Source of the DNA: CAWIVH01 sp963839475
GTDB taxonomy: Bacteria > Acidobacteriota > UBA6911
Length of the DNA: 64,000 nt
Direction of reading: 5' to 3'
NCBI GenBank assembly: GCA_963839475.1
Contig: CAWIVH010000001.1
Coordinates: 682,001-746,000, forward strand
Position numbers and translations under genes: made by a program. Below are positions 53,692 through 62,507 of this stretch, piece after piece (within the stretch, counting starts at the first letter, position 1; each line of letters begins with the position of its first letter). Under the pieces are notes generated by a model that ran no database searches, was not told the DNA's origin, and saw only the letters and a list, made by a program, of their open reading frames with translations.

Positions 53692-55263
53692 TCAGGATGA
53701 AGCAGCCCTGTAGGTAACGGCGGTCCGGATGCAGATCCGTTTCCCCGTGGAGCGCGGATCGGAATCTGCGCGCGGCACTATGCGCACGGAATGCGGCCCC
53801 TGTTTCAGGCCGTACGTATGCCACAAGCTGTCATCAAAGGTCCGCGGAACAATATAAGCGTTAATTTCTCCGGCCTTTTTGCCGTCCAGGAACACATCGG
53901 CTTTTCCCCCAGCCTGTGAACATTCCCCTATCAAAATTAACGCGGTGCCCGTGAAATTCAGTGTCACTTCGGCACCGGATCCTTCCGTGAGTTTGCCAAT
54001 GGACTTCTGCCGGCTATCCTTCTCGTCGACCCACTTGCCTTTCCAGGCAAATGCAGCGTCAGCGGCATCGATTCTCTTATCCGGAATTCCGGGATTCCAC
54101 TGCTCCAGTTTTGGCGCCTTTGGCGCCTGATAGGGTATTTGGATCGAATCCCCGTCGATTTTGCCGCCGACCGCAAGGACGACTTTCTTTGCCCGCGCCA
54201 AGGTCGAAGCACAAATTTCGTTCAATGAATAATTAGTATATTCGAATTTCGTATCTGCCAGTTTGGGAATTCCCCCCCGATAGGTTTCAGGTATGCCGCT
54301 GTACCCGAGCATCGTTCCAAGAATTCCCGCCGCGCTCGAAGGATTGCAATCCGAATCCTGGCCTGCGCGAGTGGCTATTTCAAGTGTTTGGCCAAAATCC
54401 TTCTTCCCGTAAAGCAGCCCCAATGCAACATAGGCCCCATTCAGGCTGGCATCTATATTGAAAGGCTGCAGTGCTCCGTCGGGACAGACGTCATCCTTAT
54501 CCCATTTTTCTTCGAGCATGCCCCAGACCTTCCTCCAATCTGAAGGATATTTGGCGGACCAATCGAGAAGGTCTCGGATCATCAAACCATAAACACTTTG
54601 AGCGGGGATGGAAGCCAGTCCCGATTGGACCACACGCCGGACATCGCTTTCGAAAAAGGACGCGGAATACATGCCGGCAAAAAACATGCCCCCATAAAGA
54701 CCGTCGCCGTAATTCATAACCCGGCCCACCCGGTCCGCAAATTTATTGGCTTCCTGGGGAAGTCCGGGTGTCATCAGCCCGATGAAATCGGATTCGATCT
54801 GGAAGTCGATATCATTCGCGTGCGAGTTATACCTGGGGTCTCCCGATAGCGGAGCTTTCACCCCGTTGTTGAGCAGGCGCCTGGCTGCTGCATTGGCGTG
54901 CCAGAGAGAATACTTCGAATTTTTGAACATCTCCCCGTACTGTTCCGAAGTCGCGCCGAGCCCCTGCTTATCCATCACTTCGGCAAAGGTCATTTCCACA
55001 TAAAGATCGTCCTGCTGAATGGAATTCGATACCCTTTCCGGCGACCAGTTCAGGGCGGATTCATTCATTTTCCCCAGTGCCTTGAATTCCGTGGGTGCCC
55101 CGTAGGACACCCCTATCATCTGCCCGGCCCACCCGCCTTTGATTTTGTCTTCGAGCGCAGCGGCCGTGATGCTCCGGTCGCCGCTCTTCCGGGGTGCCGC
55201 AACCAGGGTTAGGGAAAGAATCGATATCAAAATGGACGGGATGATTCTCAATGAAATATTCAT
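53692..55263 (-). CDS. Secreted ADP-ribosylglycohydrolase-fold protein with C-terminal jelly-roll domain
   Basis: 523 residues from the ATG at 55263 (GAGGAGC before it). A signal peptide (ILISILSLTLVAA) precedes the ADP-ribosylglycohydrolase fold. The opening is DKIKGGWAGQMIGVSYG, a first metal site candidate lies in QQDDLYVEMTFAEV, and ARAGQDSDCNPSSAAGILGTMLGY carries the second Asp cluster. The C-terminal 110 residues (RIDAADAAFAWKGKWVDE...LNFTGTALILIGECSQAGGKADVFLDGKKAGEI...LKQGPHSVRIVP) look like a carbohydrate-binding-type beta domain. Secretion argues against a role in NAD-related ADP-ribose removal; a glycoside substrate is possible. It is divergent from a Gfo/Idh enzyme. Confidence 0.83.
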   Translation of the reverse strand: MNISLRIIPSILISILSLTLVAAPRKSGDRSITAAALEDKIKGGWAGQMIGVSYGAPTEFKALGKMNESALNWSPERVSNSIQQDDLYVEMTFAEVMDKQGLGATSEQYGEMFKNSKYSLWHANAAARRLLNNGVKAPLSGDPRYNSHANDIDFQIESDFIGLMTPGLPQEANKFADRVGRVMNYGDGLYGGMFFAGMYSASFFESDVRRVVQSGLASIPAQSVYGLMIRDLLDWSAKYPSDWRKVWGMLEEKWDKDDVCPDGALQPFNIDASLNGAYVALGLLYGKKDFGQTLEIATRAGQDSDCNPSSAAGILGTMLGYSGIPETYRGGIPKLADTKFEYTNYSLNEICASTLARAKKVVLAVGGKIDGDSIQIPYQAPKAPKLEQWNPGIPDKRIDAADAAFAWKGKWVDEKDSRQKSIGKLTEGSGAEVTLNFTGTALILIGECSQAGGKADVFLDGKKAGEINAYIVPRTFDDSLWHTYGLKQGPHSVRIVPRADSDPRSTGKRICIRTAVTYRAASS

Positions 55264-55585
55264 AATGCTGCTCCTCTGATATGACTGAAGATTTCCCATT
55301 TCGAATGGAGCGATTATAGGCAAATCAAGGGCTGCAATCCATCCATCGTCCGGTTAATTTCTCCGAATTATTCGCCTGCCGGGGGGCCGTTTCTCGGTTA
55401 TATTCTAAGAGTCATACGCAGCTGCGTGATCCTCGCCGATGTCAGGGATGCTGTCGAAACAGCGCGCTTGCGAACTCCGGCGAACCGGGCGCATGTACGA
55501 CCTTATGCGCCCGCCTGCGGATACTGATGGCTGCAGAGTCACAGTCATAATTCGAGCTCTTGGCTATTATTGAAAGGAGCAGATC
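55264..55585. other. Divergent promoter region with a 12-bp palindrome
   Basis: 322 bp between the secreted ADP-ribosylglycohydrolase-fold gene (minus) and the Gfo/Idh gene (plus). A perfect palindrome ACGCAGCTGCGT lies at 55416-55427 and is a candidate operator. A TATATT hexamer at about 55400 might be a -10 box. No RNA gene or ORF was seen. Confidence 0.4.
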
Positions 55586-56776
55586 ATGCCTCAGAAAGAT
55601 CATGTAAATGTTGCCCTGATCGGTCAGGGTTTCATGGGCCGGACCCATTCCAACGCCTGGGGACAGGTGGCGAAGTTTTTCAAAGCCCCCCTGAAACCGG
55701 TCATGCATTCGGTGTTTGGACAACCGGAGGAACCGACCGCAGAGTTTGCCGCGAATTGGGGTTGGCACAATATGTCCAACGACTGGAAAAGTCTGGTGGC
55801 TTCCGGAGAAATCGACCTGGTAGATGTCGCCACTCCCAATTTCATGCACGCGCCCGTCGCCATGGCTGCGATACAAGCAGGGAAGCACGTATCGTGCGAA
55901 AAACCGATAGCCGGCACTCTGAAAGAAGCCAAGGCCATGGCTCAGGCCGCAAAAAAAGCCGGGGTCAAATCCTTCGTGTGGTTCAATTACCGCCGGGTGC
56001 CCGCGATCGCCCTCGCTCATCAACTGGTGAAGCAGGGCAAGATCGGCACCATCCGCCGAGTCCGGGCATGGTATCTCCAGGACTGGGCCGGACCGGAAGT
56101 CCCCTTGACCTGGCGATTCGAAAAGAAATACTCGGGCAGCGGAGCCCATGGAGACCTCAATGCGCATATCGTGGACATGATGCGCTTTGTCACCGGCGAA
56201 GAGGTCACTGAGATTTGCGGCGCCATCGCCGAAACATTCATCAAGGAGCGCAAGCTCATGACCGGTACCGTTGCAGGAGGGATTGCAGCCGGGCTCCAGG
56301 CAGCCGCGGAAAGCGGCAAGGTGTCCGTGGATGACACCGTGATTTTCCTCTGCCGCTTCTCAGGGGGCGCTGTGGCTAGTTTCGAGGCCGCACGTCAAGC
56401 CGTCGGCAACCAGAACCGCAATGGCTTCGAAATCAACGGTTCGCTGGGATCGCTGCGTTTCGACTTCGAACGCATGAACGAGCTGGAGTTCTATGATGCA
56501 ACAACGCCCCGGATCGTTCAGGGATGGACCAACATGATGATCACCCACGGCGCGGATCATCCCTATGTCGGGGCCTGGTGGCCGGATGCTCACCCGATCG
56601 GGTATGAGCATGGGTTTGTGAATGAAGCCTCTGACATCCTGCGAGTTCTGGCAGGGTTGGATCCTGTTGTTCCGATTCCGGATTTTGCCGATGCCTATCA
56701 GACCCAGAGAGTCCTCGAGGCCGCGATGATTTCCGCACGGACCAAGCGGTGGGTCAAGTTGAGCAGCGTCAAATAA
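55586..56776 (+). CDS. Gfo/Idh/MocA family oxidoreductase (cytosolic)
   Basis: 396 residues, no export signal. The Rossmann motif is VNVALIGQGFMGRTHSNAW, the Lys motif is CEKPIAGTLKEA, and the catalytic segment is GSGAHGDLNAHIVDMMRFV (His). FNYRRVPAIALAHQLVKQGKIG is typical for sugar or inositol dehydrogenases of the family. The ribosome site AAAGGAG lies 7 bases before the ATG. It may process the product of the neighbouring secreted hydrolase-like protein, with which it shares the divergent promoter region. Confidence 0.9.
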   Translation: MPQKDHVNVALIGQGFMGRTHSNAWGQVAKFFKAPLKPVMHSVFGQPEEPTAEFAANWGWHNMSNDWKSLVASGEIDLVDVATPNFMHAPVAMAAIQAGKHVSCEKPIAGTLKEAKAMAQAAKKAGVKSFVWFNYRRVPAIALAHQLVKQGKIGTIRRVRAWYLQDWAGPEVPLTWRFEKKYSGSGAHGDLNAHIVDMMRFVTGEEVTEICGAIAETFIKERKLMTGTVAGGIAAGLQAAAESGKVSVDDTVIFLCRFSGGAVASFEAARQAVGNQNRNGFEINGSLGSLRFDFERMNELEFYDATTPRIVQGWTNMMITHGADHPYVGAWWPDAHPIGYEHGFVNEASDILRVLAGLDPVVPIPDFADAYQTQRVLEAAMISARTKRWVKLSSVK

Positions 56777-56992
56777 AGCGATGGATTGACACGGAGGTCA
56801 TAACCGCAAGCGCCGGATAGAAGGCCTGTGAAGATCGCCGCGGGAGGGCATGCCGGGTACGTCGGAGGTGTTCGCCCGCGCTCCGGTCAGCGCTGTATCA
56901 CTGCGCTATGACAACCCGCGGCTCAATGTGTTTGCGACCTTGCCGGTGATCCGTTTTCCCTGAGCCATTCGCCGAGGCGGCTGCAGCTGCCC

Positions 56993-57391
56993 TCAGGCCG
57001 AAACCGCTTGCACCCAAACCTGCCGGCTTCTCGGCCCGTCAAATTCTGCCAGGAATATCCCCTGCCAGGTGCCCAACTGCAGCCGCCCGCGCGAAATGAT
57101 TACAGTCTGCGAGCTCCCCATCAGACTGGCCTTGATGTGAGCCCCGGAATTCCCCTCCACATGACTGTATCCTGCCGACCACGGTGCCATCCGGTCCAAT
57201 CCCTGTAGGAGATCAGCCCGAACGGAAGGATCGGCATTTTCATTGATGGTGATCCCTGCCGTAGTGTGCGGAACAAAAATGCAGCAGATTCCTTCTTCAA
57301 TCCCCTTTTGGCGGACTACGCGTTCGACCTGGCCTGTAATGTCAAGCAGGCAGGAATGTGTGTGCGTGTCGATTTCGAGTTTGTCGAACAT
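56993..57391 (-). CDS. YjbQ family protein (UPF0047, thiamine phosphate synthase-like)
   Basis: The 132-residue protein has the conserved family pattern: HTHSCLLDITGQVERVV, CCIFVPHTTAGITINENADPSVRADLL, WSAGYSHVEGNSGAHIKASLMGSS and LGTWQGIFLAEFDGPRSRQVWVQ. E. coli YjbQ has weak thiamine phosphate synthase activity; the cellular role is unsettled. It is a single gene, divergent from the histidine kinase at 57582. Confidence 0.88.
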   Translation of the reverse strand: MFDKLEIDTHTHSCLLDITGQVERVVRQKGIEEGICCIFVPHTTAGITINENADPSVRADLLQGLDRMAPWSAGYSHVEGNSGAHIKASLMGSSQTVIISRGRLQLGTWQGIFLAEFDGPRSRQVWVQAVSA

Positions 57392-57581
57392 TTTGACCTC
57401 CGTTCAATTTGGCTTTTGCCCGCCCCTGCAAAAGGCTGGAAGTGCCCTGTAGCCTGCGGTCGGGTGAGATTATTCTAATGAATTCTTTACGCTTCGACGC
57501 GATTTTCCGATATGAATCATTGGGCCGATGATGCAAGCCTCGAGGTTTGCCCGGCGATTCAGGAGAAAAAGGTAGATACCC

Positions 57582-60500
57582 ATGACCGATTACGCTATCC
57601 CCCGGCATCGAGTTTTGCTTTGGTTCCTGCTGCCGTCGATTTTTTGGACGGTTTTTTGCGGTGCCTTGCTTTGGAGCATGTTCCGCAATATCGAGTCCGG
57701 AACAAAGGTGGAGGCGGGAAAAAAACGAGCCGCGGCCCATTTTGGCGTGGTCTGGTTCGCCGGCTTGGCCATGTTCTCAGGAGCGGCGATCCTGATCGGT
57801 ATGCAGGAGAAGCAGCGGAATCAGGCTTACTCAAAGCTGAAAAACAGCGAAAATAACCTAAGCCATTTTTTTAATGCCACCACCGGCTTTTTTGCCGTTA
57901 CGGACCCTTCAGGCAGGATTTTAAAGGTAAACAAAAGCCTGGCCGACAGGATGGGGTACACAGATGATGAACTGGTCGGCCTGCACCTGAGCCTGCTGCT
58001 TCCCTCGGAGCAACAGAAGGCAACCATGGAGGTTGTTTCCGCCTTGCTGCAGGGACAGATACCTTTCTGCACCATCCCTATGGTGGCCAAAGACGGCAGG
58101 CGTATCGCCGTCGAAACGAGCGCAGTCGCAGGGGACTGGGATGGCCATCCGGCGATGTTTATCGCGAGCAGGGACATCACGGAACGAAAGCGTGCCGAAG
58201 AAGAAGTTCTGCGGAAAACGGCGAAGCTGAACAGCATGATCGCCGGCATGGAAGAAGGGGTAGTGTTCGCCGACAGCGCGGGGGTGATCGTCGAGGTGAA
58301 CGAATTTTTCTGCAGGCTGCTGGGAAAGAGCCGCCCTGAAATTCTGGGGCGAAGGCTTGAGGACTTCCATTCGCAGCAGTTGATGCAGTCGCTGCAACAG
58401 CATTTGGAGCGATTCAGGCAGCAGCCGGGCGCTGCGCCCTTTACCATTCAGAGAGCCCTCGGCGAAACCGAGGTGCTCTTCCGCGTGCAGCCCATTTACT
58501 GCGAAGGTGCTTACGACGGGATTCTCCTCAACGTCATCGATGTCACGCCCCTGGTCCGTTCGCGTCAGGAGTTGGAGGAAATCAACCGGCAGGTCGAGGA
58601 CGCCATCGACCGGGCGAATAAACTGGCGGTTCAGGCCGGTGTCGCCAACATGGCGAAGAGCGAATTCCTGGCCAACATGAGCCACGAGATCCGCACACCG
58701 ATGAACGGCGTGATTGGGATGGCAGGGCTCCTGCTCGACACGAACCTTTCCCCGGAACAGCGCAGGTATGCTTCCATCGTCCGTTCGAGCGGTGAATCGC
58801 TGCTTGCCCTGATCAATGACATCCTGGATTTTTCAAAAATCGAGGCGCGCAAGCTGGAACTGGAAACCTTGGACTTTGATATTCGCGCCACCCTGGAAGA
58901 AGCCTCCGAGATGCTGGCAGTCCGGGCGCAGGAGAAGGGTCTCGAACTGAATTGCATCATTGGCATCGATATCCCGGCGGTTCTCCGCGGCGATCCCGGA
59001 CGATTGCGCCAGATCGTGGTAAACCTTGCGGGTAATGCCATTAAATTCACTTCTCAAGGCGAGGTAACCATCCGTGTGAACCTTGAATCCGAAACGGATG
59101 AATCCGCAACCCTGCGCTTCAGGGTGACCGACACGGGAATCGGAATACCCCGTAATCGCATTAACGCGCTTTTCGCACCCTTCGTCCAGGTCGACGGAAC
59201 AACTACCCGAAAATACGGCGGCACCGGCCTCGGGCTGGCTATCTCCAAGCAACTGGCAGGCTTAATGGGAGGGAAGATCGGAGTCGAGAGCGAGGAACAG
59301 AAAGGTTCAACGTTTTGGTTCACCGCGGTATTCGGGAAAAAAACCGTCAAGAAGGCCAGCGGGAACCGGATCCTGCCCGATTTCTCCGGCGCCCGTGTCC
59401 TGATCGCGGATGACAGCAGCACCGGTCGTGAGGTGATCGTAACCCTGCTCAGTTCGATGGGTTGCCGGTGCGACGAGGCCGCGAGCGCCGGAGCGACACT
59501 GGCGCGGGTTAAAAAGGCGGCGCGCGAAGGTGCTCCCTATAGAGCAGCAATCCTCGATGTGGACATGCCGGGGATGCCCATCGAGGAATTGACCCAGACA
59601 ATACTGGACGATGATTCGCTCAGCCAGACGCGTCTGATATCGCTGACCTCACTGGGCAAACAGGCCGATCCCGCGTGGTTGGAGAATGCAGGATTCCACG
59701 GCAACCTGGGAAAGCCTTTGAGAGAGTCCCAGCTGATCGAAGAACTTGAAATGGCGCTCGGCATCAAAAAACGGGCTGTCAAAACCGCAACCAAATGGGG
59801 AGCCAGCACCTCCGAAGCGGAAGTGAATAAGAGTCTTGTGCGGATTCTCATTGCTGAAGACAATCCGACCAATCAGGAAGTCGCGCTCTCGATCCTCAAA
59901 AAGCTGGGCTACCGCGCCGACGCCGTCGGCAACGGTGCCGAAGCCGTACGAGCCCTGCAGCAAATTCCCTACGATGTTGTGCTCATGGACTGCCAAATGC
60001 CTGAGCTCGACGGGTATGAGGCGACGCGCAGGATTCGCAAGCCGGCAACCGGGGTTCGCAATCCGCAGGTTCCGATAATCGCCATGACCGCCCACGCCAT
60101 GCAGGGAGACGACAAAAAATGCCTGGAGGCGGGAATGGACGATTACCTGCCGAAACCGGTTCAGCCGAACAGCCTCGCTGCCCGCCTGGGCTTCTGGCTC
60201 ACCGCCAAGAAGGTCAGTTCGGGAGCAAGCATCCAAGTCGCAGCAGCCCGGCCCGATTCCAACTCCGATGAATCGGACAGCATTGCGGTGTTTGATGAGG
60301 ATGCCATGCTGGAACGCCTGATGGGAGATACGGATCTCGCGGCCAAAATCATTCCTGCGTTCCTGGAAGACGTCCCGAGCCAGATACATCAAATCAAGGA
60401 ATTCCTTGAACTGGAAGACTCGGCAGGGGTGCGTTGTCAATCGCATGCGCTCAAGGGTGCTTCCGCCACGATCGCGGCAAATGCAATGAGCGCCATTGCC

Positions 60501-60620
60501 TATCAAATGGAGCAGGCTTCCGAAGCCGGACAAATGATATTGATTTCTGAATTGATGCCTCGGCTGGAAGAAGCATTCGGCCACCTGGAAATGGCCGTGA
60601 AAGAGTCGGGCTGGGCTTGA
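57582..60620 (+). CDS. Hybrid histidine kinase (2 TM, PAS-PAS-HisKA-HATPase-REC-REC-Hpt)
   Basis: 1012 residues. Two TM helices (about 10-33 and 55-73) enclose a short basic loop. PAS domains lie at about 90-208 and 215-325, with PAS-linker ending ITERKRAEEE. The HisKA box is LANMSHEIRTPMNG with His368. The ATPase has NLAGNAIKF (about 480), DTGIGIP and GGTGLGLAIS. The first REC (about 608-735) keeps Asp659 in LDVDMPGM; the second REC keeps Asp803 in LMDCQMPELDGYEATRRIR. The C-terminal Hpt domain has His955 in SHALKGASAT. It is a full internal phosphorelay; the output regulator is not adjacent. Confidence 0.95.
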   Translation: MTDYAIPRHRVLLWFLLPSIFWTVFCGALLWSMFRNIESGTKVEAGKKRAAAHFGVVWFAGLAMFSGAAILIGMQEKQRNQAYSKLKNSENNLSHFFNATTGFFAVTDPSGRILKVNKSLADRMGYTDDELVGLHLSLLLPSEQQKATMEVVSALLQGQIPFCTIPMVAKDGRRIAVETSAVAGDWDGHPAMFIASRDITERKRAEEEVLRKTAKLNSMIAGMEEGVVFADSAGVIVEVNEFFCRLLGKSRPEILGRRLEDFHSQQLMQSLQQHLERFRQQPGAAPFTIQRALGETEVLFRVQPIYCEGAYDGILLNVIDVTPLVRSRQELEEINRQVEDAIDRANKLAVQAGVANMAKSEFLANMSHEIRTPMNGVIGMAGLLLDTNLSPEQRRYASIVRSSGESLLALINDILDFSKIEARKLELETLDFDIRATLEEASEMLAVRAQEKGLELNCIIGIDIPAVLRGDPGRLRQIVVNLAGNAIKFTSQGEVTIRVNLESETDESATLRFRVTDTGIGIPRNRINALFAPFVQVDGTTTRKYGGTGLGLAISKQLAGLMGGKIGVESEEQKGSTFWFTAVFGKKTVKKASGNRILPDFSGARVLIADDSSTGREVIVTLLSSMGCRCDEAASAGATLARVKKAAREGAPYRAAILDVDMPGMPIEELTQTILDDDSLSQTRLISLTSLGKQADPAWLENAGFHGNLGKPLRESQLIEELEMALGIKKRAVKTATKWGASTSEAEVNKSLVRILIAEDNPTNQEVALSILKKLGYRADAVGNGAEAVRALQQIPYDVVLMDCQMPELDGYEATRRIRKPATGVRNPQVPIIAMTAHAMQGDDKKCLEAGMDDYLPKPVQPNSLAARLGFWLTAKKVSSGASIQVAAARPDSNSDESDSIAVFDEDAMLERLMGDTDLAAKIIPAFLEDVPSQIHQIKEFLELEDSAGVRCQSHALKGASATIAANAMSAIAYQMEQASEAGQMILISELMPRLEEAFGHLEMAVKESGWA

Positions 60621-60675
60621 TTTCCAGAAGATGCAGGAGAGGACATCCGATCCTGAATCCGCATGGGCTGCAAAC

Positions 60676-62388
60676 CTAATCCGCAGAATCCGGAAGTGGT
60701 GGCAAGTTGTGCCCCGCCGAAACCGGATTGGCGGAAGCCGGCTTTCTCGCAGCCCGGCTGCGGGCGATGGCCACGGCCGCGAGGTCGCGCAGCCTAGCCA
60801 ACGCATTAAGAACCTCGGGATCCGAGATCGAGATCGGCATGGTCCGGTCGAAATAAATTCCTCCGATAACGATATCCTCCACGCTGATTGGAAATATTCC
60901 GAAGCAGGCCGGCTCGGTTATTTTCAGAAGCTTCGATCCCCTATACCGGGGAAGATCCTCCGGGGTGACAAACAGGTCCGATCTGGAAAGCAGGCTTCGG
61001 ACCAGCGGCTCAGCCACATCGGTCATTGGGGCTCGGAAAAGCTCCGACGCCTTTTCAATGCCCGGTCCAAGCCCTACCCTGCCGCGGATTTCCCTGCGGT
61101 CTGGCGTTACCAGGCATAACAAAACCCGGTCAAATGGACCACCGCGAAAGATAGCCTCTAGTATCATGAGGATCGACGGATTGAGATCTCCCGGCGAATT
61201 TCTTGCCAGCGTAACGCGCACCTCGGCCTCCAATTCGCGAAGCAGGTCGCGGGAGTTCCCGGTGCTTTCCGAGACCTCGTCGCCCGGCGCCTCCGCCAGA
61301 TGTAGCTTGATCCGATCCATGGCCAGGTCGGTTTGGCGTTGCAGTCTCAGATGGTCGAGCGCAATCCTAAGGATGGAAAATGTATTCTGTGTGTCTCTGA
61401 TTCCGTCATCCAGCAGTTCGCCGACTTTGGCCTGGTCTAATTCGAGATTATTCCCATACTTCTTGATCAGTTGGGCGAGGTTTCCGTTGACGGTCTTCGG
61501 TTCTCCGCGATAAACAGCCGTCGTCAGCTCGTGGCTGAAAGAGATGATAGTGTTGAAAGGTGACGACTCGCGGCTTCCTGGCTGGAATGCCGCCATGCTG
61601 GAGCTGACGCATTCCGGCAGCTTCCAGTGCCTGGCCATGGCCTGCCCTAAATCCTCGTAGTGGAAACCGAGAATGGCAAAACAGGCTTCTCGCGGTTCCC
61701 GGTTACGCTGCTTCATGTTCTGCAGGATCTTCATGTAGTCTTCGGGGAAGTAGCATGAGATCAGGATCTCACCGAGATTCCGAAGCATGCCGCACAGATG
61801 TGCTTCCTCAAGCTGCCCGTGAAGGAGTCGATCGGCCAGCCGGCGAGTGTGGCTGGCGGTCAGGGTGGACAGCAGCAGAAGTTCGGTAATCCCCACCGAC
61901 TTGTTCCGGTAGTGTTCGAGGAAAAGCAGGCTCCCGGCGATGTGCCGCACCGCCTCCACCCCAAGCATGGCAACCGCGTGGGTAACGCTGGCAATCGACT
62001 TGTCCGAGCGATTGTAGTGAAACGAATTTGCCGTTCTCATGACCGTCACGGTGAGGGCATGATCATCGAGAATGGTATTGGTGAGCCTGCGCAGGGATGC
62101 TTTGTCATCCTCGATAAGGGTCATGAGGCTGTTGATATGATGGGAAAATGCCGGAAGGTCGCGGTTGGTCAGAAGCTTTTGCAAATACAGCTGCACCCGC
62201 TCCGCCTTCGATTGAAGGACCTCCGGCTCGGACTCCGTCGTCGTGGATGCCCTGGTATTGCCGGCTGTCCGTGGCGCCTTCGAAGCCGCCGTCTCCCTGG
62301 ATGCGAGCAGTGACACTGCGGTGCCGCAATTGTTGCAGAATTTGGAATTTTCAGGAATTTCCTCGTTTCCGCACGCAGCACAATGCAT
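60676..62388 (-). CDS. Zinc-ribbon HDOD signalling protein with GAF-like C-terminus
   Basis: The ATG at 62388 follows GAGGGGCCT. 570 residues: an N-terminal zinc ribbon (CAACGNEEIPENSKFCNNCG), an HDOD domain (about 70-340: LMTLIEDDKASLRRLTNTILDDHALTVTVMRTANSFHYN, VTHAVAMLGVEAVRHIA, CGMLRNLGEILISCYFPEDY) and a GAF-like C-terminal domain (ILMILEAIFRGGPFDRVLLCLVTPDRREIRGRVGLGPGI...IVIGGIYFDRTMP). HDOD proteins relay signals for motility or stress without phosphohydrolase activity. It is convergent with the hybrid kinase and may belong to the same circuit; this is inference. Confidence 0.88.
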   Translation of the reverse strand: MHCAACGNEEIPENSKFCNNCGTAVSLLASRETAASKAPRTAGNTRASTTTESEPEVLQSKAERVQLYLQKLLTNRDLPAFSHHINSLMTLIEDDKASLRRLTNTILDDHALTVTVMRTANSFHYNRSDKSIASVTHAVAMLGVEAVRHIAGSLLFLEHYRNKSVGITELLLLSTLTASHTRRLADRLLHGQLEEAHLCGMLRNLGEILISCYFPEDYMKILQNMKQRNREPREACFAILGFHYEDLGQAMARHWKLPECVSSSMAAFQPGSRESSPFNTIISFSHELTTAVYRGEPKTVNGNLAQLIKKYGNNLELDQAKVGELLDDGIRDTQNTFSILRIALDHLRLQRQTDLAMDRIKLHLAEAPGDEVSESTGNSRDLLRELEAEVRVTLARNSPGDLNPSILMILEAIFRGGPFDRVLLCLVTPDRREIRGRVGLGPGIEKASELFRAPMTDVAEPLVRSLLSRSDLFVTPEDLPRYRGSKLLKITEPACFGIFPISVEDIVIGGIYFDRTMPISISDPEVLNALARLRDLAAVAIARSRAARKPASANPVSAGHNLPPLPDSAD

Positions 62389-62507
62389 AGGCCCCTCAAT
62401 CAATGCAGATCGGCAGATCCTGAATTATCCTTAATGCAATGACGTAGATCACGTTTAGCAGCGATTCTGGTAAGATGCTTAATACTAAGCCAAGAAAGGA
62501 AATAACA

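Noticed and set aside
59649..60806. 385-codon open frame on the minus strand
   Set aside because: Antisense to the hybrid kinase; its composition (Arg/His/Gly-rich) is a mirror of GC-rich codons.
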